9,220 bases of DNA from Draconibacterium orientale (GTDB lineage: Bacteria; Bacteroidota; Bacteroidia; Bacteroidales; UBA12170), in NCBI GenBank assembly GCA_020718315.1, contig DYSK01000086.1, forward strand, positions 1-9,220. The letters run 5' to 3'. The notes below the pieces were generated by a model. The model was given only the letters and a program-made list of their open reading frames with translations. It was not told the DNA's origin and did not search any database. Below are positions 6,942-9,220 of the stretch, one piece after another. Position 1 is the first letter of the stretch. Each line of letters opens with the position of its first letter. Both the position numbers and the translations under genes were made by a program.

Positions 6942-6978
6942 TAGGTGTCTAACTCCGGTGTATAATTTAGGTGTCTAA
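6942..6978. repeat. TAGGTGTCTAA repeats, copies 2 and 3 (right)
   Basis: Copies at 6942-6952 and 6968-6978 lie in direct orientation 26 bp apart, between the broken 5' end of the recombinase and the tRNA-Asp terminator, and match the single copy at 4149-4159. They could be recombinase binding sites or ends of a lost insertion sequence; the sequence does not decide. Confidence 0.6.
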
Positions 6979-6983
6979 AATGC

Positions 6984-7020
6984 AAAATGCCCTGTAAATC
7001 AATGACTTACAGGGCACTTT
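6984..7020 (-). terminator. Terminator of tRNA-Asp
   Basis: TGCCCTGTAA (6988-6997) pairs perfectly with TTACAGGGCA (7007-7016) around a 9-nt loop. On the minus strand the hairpin begins a few bases after the tRNA 3' end and runs into TTTT at 6984-6987. Adjacent A residues extend the stem by three A-T pairs and one G-T pair. Confidence 0.7.
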
Positions 7021-7022
7021 TG

Positions 7023-7096
7023 CGGTCCGGACGGGACTCGAACCCGCGACCTCCGCCGTGACAGGGCGGCATTCTAACCAACTGAACTACCGAACC
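7023..7096 (-). tRNA. tRNA-Asp (anticodon GTC)
   Basis: The minus strand folds as a complete 74-nt tRNA. The acceptor GGTTCGG pairs with CCGGACC (one T-G wobble). The D stem is GTTC/GAAT, the anticodon stem is CCGCC/GGCGG with loop CTGTCAC, and the T arm is GCGGG-TTCGAGT-CCCGT. The discriminator is G, as expected for Asp. The anticodon GTC lies at 7060-7062. The genomic bases after the discriminator are CAA, so CCA is not encoded. Its 3' end is repeated as a fragment at 4085-4106, which suggests it serves as an integration target. Confidence 0.97.
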
Positions 7097-7131
7097 ATAT
7101 TTTAAATGAACTTGCTTGTTTGAAAGCGTTG

Positions 7132-7162
7132 CAAAAGTACATTAATTTTAATAATCTCCAAA
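7132..7162 (-). promoter_or_regulatory. Promoter of tRNA-Asp
   Basis: On the minus strand TTTG (7159-7162) is followed 19 bp later by TACTTTTG (7132-7139), an exact match to the Bacteroidota -7 consensus TAnnTTTG. The -7 box ends 35 bp before the tRNA 5' end, giving a short leader. Confidence 0.7.
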
Positions 7163-7277
7163 TATATTCTTGCTTTTTTTAATAAGATTTATTTTTGAAG
7201 AAATGAATATGGATTTCTCGGCAAAAATTAAAGATTTATGCCAAATCTCATTGCTGCATTGGCTTGCAATGTCAATG

Positions 7278-7317
7278 CAATTAAATCTGAAATCGCAGCC
7301 TAAAATGGATTTAATTG
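7278..7317. repeat. AT-rich 10-bp inverted repeat after the kinase gene
   Basis: CAATTAAATC at 7278-7287 pairs perfectly with GATTTAATTG at 7308-7317 around a 20-nt loop, about 70 bp downstream of the histidine kinase stop. There is no T-run, so a terminator role is only possible. The rest of 7163-7388 shows no convincing gene. Confidence 0.3.
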
Positions 7318-7388
7318 AAATTAATAGCCCTCCATTCGTCTTGTTCGCTTGTATTATTAATATCTATAATTAAACATCAAAAGGTGCT

Positions 7389-9220
7389 TTATTTCAGAAT
7401 GAACGGCAAGCTAAATTTGAAAGTAGAACCCATTCCTTCATCAGACTCCAACCATATATTTCCTTTAAAAGTATGTATTAAACCCTGCGAAATGGCAAGC
7501 CCTAAACCGGTGCCGCCGTAGAGTTTTGTAGTTTTCAGTTCTGCTTGCATAAACCGCTGAAATATAGCTTCTTGTTTGCTTTTCGAAATGCCTATTCCTG
7601 TATCGCTTACATAAAATAAGATGCTTTTTTCATTGTCGCTCAATCTGCTGCCAAATTCGATATACCCATGATGTGTGAATTTTAGTGCATTATTTATCAG
7701 ATTGATGAGTATTTGTTTCAGCCTAAATTCATCGGAAATGAAATGAAAATCGGTTTTTGGAAAATCGAATTTTTTGACCAATCGCAAACCTTTATTTTTG
7801 GCTTGGATTTCGAACATATTATAAAGACTTTCTAATGTTTCGGCTAAGTTTATTTGTTCATAGTTTAGCGCAATTTGTCCGGCTTCAATTTTCGAAATAT
7901 CAATTATATCGTTGATTATAGTCAATAATTGATTCCCATTTTGCCGGATTATCTTTAAAAAATGATTTTTTTCGTCCGTTGAAATGTCTTCTTCTCCCAT
8001 TAAATCGGAGAATCCAATGATTGAATTCATGGGCGTTCTAATTTCGTGACTCATATTGGCCAAAAAAGCCGACTTTAATTGCTCGCTTTCGATGGCTTTT
8101 TCTTTGGCCTGCCGTAAATCGTGTTCGGCTTGTTTTATTTTGGTGATATCTCGAATGATGATCAATAAATGAGGTTGGTCGTTGTAATCTATTAAGCGGC
8201 CTTTTGCATTTACAAAGAATTTTTTGCCCGATTTGCTCACATCTACTGATTCGCCTTCAAACATTCTTTCGTAATTGTGATCCAAATGGGCAATCACTTC
8301 CTCAAAACTATGATTTTGTACCGGATGCATAAAGCGCGATGTGGTGGTTTGAGTAAATTCGGTATAAGAATATTCGTACATCTTAGTGGCCATTCTATTT
8401 ACTTGCACAATTTCTCCTTCCATATTGTAAATAACCACGGCATCTAAAATGGATTCGAAAATATGCCTATAGCGTTTTTCGCTGCTTTCGATGGCTTTTT
8501 GCGCAATTTTTCGATTGCGAATATCTCTACATACAAAAATTAAATGCAAGGGAATTCCGGCCGAGTCGTAGAGTATTTTTCCGGTGAGTTCTATGGGAAT
8601 TTTTTCTTTGTTTTTCCGGGTGCAAATGATTTCATGCTGATAATATCCATAAATGTCTATTTCCTCTACAATAGTGGCCAATAGGAATTCGGCTTCTTCC
8701 GGTGTATTTCCCCAAATTAGATTTATATTTTGATGAAGTATTTCCATTTTCTGATAACCGAATATTTTTTCGGCATCGCCTGTCCAATTGGTTATTTCGC
8801 CTGAAAAATCAATATTGATTACGCCATCGTTCATTTGTGCTAAGATTTCATAGGCTTGGCGTAATTTTTCACTGCGGGCAATTTCGGAACTGATATCAGC
8901 CAACACACCGTAATAATAAGCAATTTTACCATCGGAATCGTATTGGACGGTTGTATGATCGCTTACCCACAACGTTTTATTGTCTTTGGTAATTAGGCGA
9001 TAGGGTTGATGTGTATAATTATTTTTTCCTTCTTGTTCAAAAGTTAGTACTTCCTGATTTACCCGTTCTGCATCATCCGGATGTAATATTTGATTATAAT
9101 TGATGTTACCATTGTAAAATTCGTTGGGCTTGTAACCGAGCAGTTTTTCCACATTATTGGAAACAAATTTAATAGGCCAACCTTCTTCATTTTTCCATAA
9201 AATAGCCACTAATCCACTTA
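7389..9220 (-). CDS. Multi-PAS sensor histidine kinase, 5'-truncated by window edge
   Basis: This is an ATP-dependent histidine kinase of a two-component system. The frame stays open to the right edge (codons for S-G-L-V precede the GTG at 9209), so the N-terminus is missing. Numbering from that GTG, three PAS domains are visible: about 1-110 (FVSNNVEKLLGY to YYYGVLADIS), 117-233 (MNDGVINIDFSGEITNWTGDAEKIFGY) and 245-358 (ILDAVVIYNMEGEIVQVN). The dimerisation/phosphoacceptor segment has H388 in NMSHEIRTPMN. The ATPase domain has its N box at about 500-512 (ILINLINNALKFT), the G1 box DTGIGI at 536-541 and the G2 box GGTGLGLAIS at 565-574. It ends at FILK with no receiver domain. The visible part has no membrane segment and looks cytoplasmic, sensing through PAS domains; the ligand is unknown. 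No response regulator lies in the window. Confidence 0.95.
   Translation of the reverse strand, partial: SGLVAILWKNEEGWPIKFVSNNVEKLLGYKPNEFYNGNINYNQILHPDDAERVNQEVLTFEQEGKNNYTHQPYRLITKDNKTLWVSDHTTVQYDSDGKIAYYYGVLADISSEIARSEKLRQAYEILAQMNDGVINIDFSGEITNWTGDAEKIFGYQKMEILHQNINLIWGNTPEEAEFLLATIVEEIDIYGYYQHEIICTRKNKEKIPIELTGKILYDSAGIPLHLIFVCRDIRNRKIAQKAIESSEKRYRHIFESILDAVVIYNMEGEIVQVNRMATKMYEYSYTEFTQTTTSRFMHPVQNHSFEEVIAHLDHNYERMFEGESVDVSKSGKKFFVNAKGRLIDYNDQPHLLIIIRDITKIKQAEHDLRQAKEKAIESEQLKSAFLANMSHEIRTPMNSIIGFSDLMGEEDISTDEKNHFLKIIRQNGNQLLTIINDIIDISKIEAGQIALNYEQINLAETLESLYNMFEIQAKNKGLRLVKKFDFPKTDFHFISDEFRLKQILINLINNALKFTHHGYIEFGSRLSDNEKSILFYVSDTGIGISKSKQEAIFQRFMQAELKTTKLYGGTGLGLAISQGLIHTFKGNIWLESDEGMGSTFKFSLPFILK

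Larger units (their letters stand above)
4085..7042. mobile_element. Putative decayed integrative element bounded by tRNA-Asp repeats
   Basis: The segment lies between two same-orientation copies of the tRNA-Asp 3' end. It holds all the accessory content of the window: a Fic-domain gene, a broken serine recombinase, short repeats near both ends and a G-rich non-coding stretch. Its polarity is right for integration at a tRNA 3' end: the intact tRNA is at the right, and the displaced 3' fragment with a tRNA-type terminator is at the left. No tyrosine integrase, excisionase, replication or mobilisation gene is visible, so if it is an element it is a non-autonomous or eroded one. The boundaries are inferred from the repeats alone. 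Confidence 0.45.

Noticed and set aside
6942..6978. Repeats as terminal inverted repeats of a present insertion sequence
   Set aside because: All three copies face the same way and no transposase lies between them, so they do not bound an intact insertion sequence.
7264..7280. Near-palindrome TTGCAATGTCAATGCAA as an operator
   Set aside because: It is a single copy with one mismatched pair, not near a start codon; it could be chance in AT-rich DNA.
7170..7373. 67-codon plus-strand open frame between tRNA-Asp and the kinase gene
   Set aside because: It starts at TTG, has no recognisable motif, overlaps an inverted repeat, and lies where a convergent gene would be unexpected. A 56-codon version from an ATG at 7203 is no more convincing.

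Overview
The window looks like a piece of an AT-rich Bacteroidota chromosome, probably from an anaerobic or fermentative member. Three things suggest this. Two upstream regions carry the Bacteroidota promoter pattern (TTTG, about 19-20 bp, TAnnTTTG). Translation starts lack clear Shine-Dalgarno sequences. The window encodes HydF, a maturase of [FeFe]-hydrogenase. Species-level placement is not possible from the sequence alone.

Layout, left to right. (1) 1-1286, + strand: the C-terminal part of a methyl-accepting chemotaxis protein whose start lies outside the window. (2) 1395-4000, + strand: a compact three-gene run made of a LolD-type ABC ATPase, HydF and a short-chain dehydrogenase. The first two are separated by 0 bp and the last two by 26 bp, and a Bacteroidota-type promoter lies in front. 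(3) 4041-4106: a perfect 15-bp hairpin terminator, then a 20-nt stretch matching the 3' end of tRNA-Asp. (4) 4107-7020: an accessory island with a G-rich non-coding stretch, a Fic-domain protein (minus strand) and a serine recombinase missing its catalytic N-terminus (minus strand). Short direct repeats lie near both ends. (5) 7023-7096: an intact tRNA-Asp(GTC) on the minus strand with its own promoter and terminator. (6) 7389-9220, minus strand: the C-terminal part of a multi-PAS sensor histidine kinase whose start lies beyond the right edge.

The most interesting reading is that the Fic region is the residue of an integrated element. The tRNA-Asp 3' end occurs twice in the same orientation, once inside the intact gene and once as an isolated fragment next to a tRNA-type terminator, and everything accessory lies between them. 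No intact integrase remains. The Fic gene keeps its catalytic motif and an N-terminal inhibitory motif, and its upstream region has short repeats at a 22-bp period that could be an operator. The flanking genes (hydrogenase maturation, lipoprotein-export-type ATPase, chemotaxis and two-component signalling) look like ordinary chromosomal genes. I found no CRISPR array, no complete transposase and no clearly new multi-gene system.
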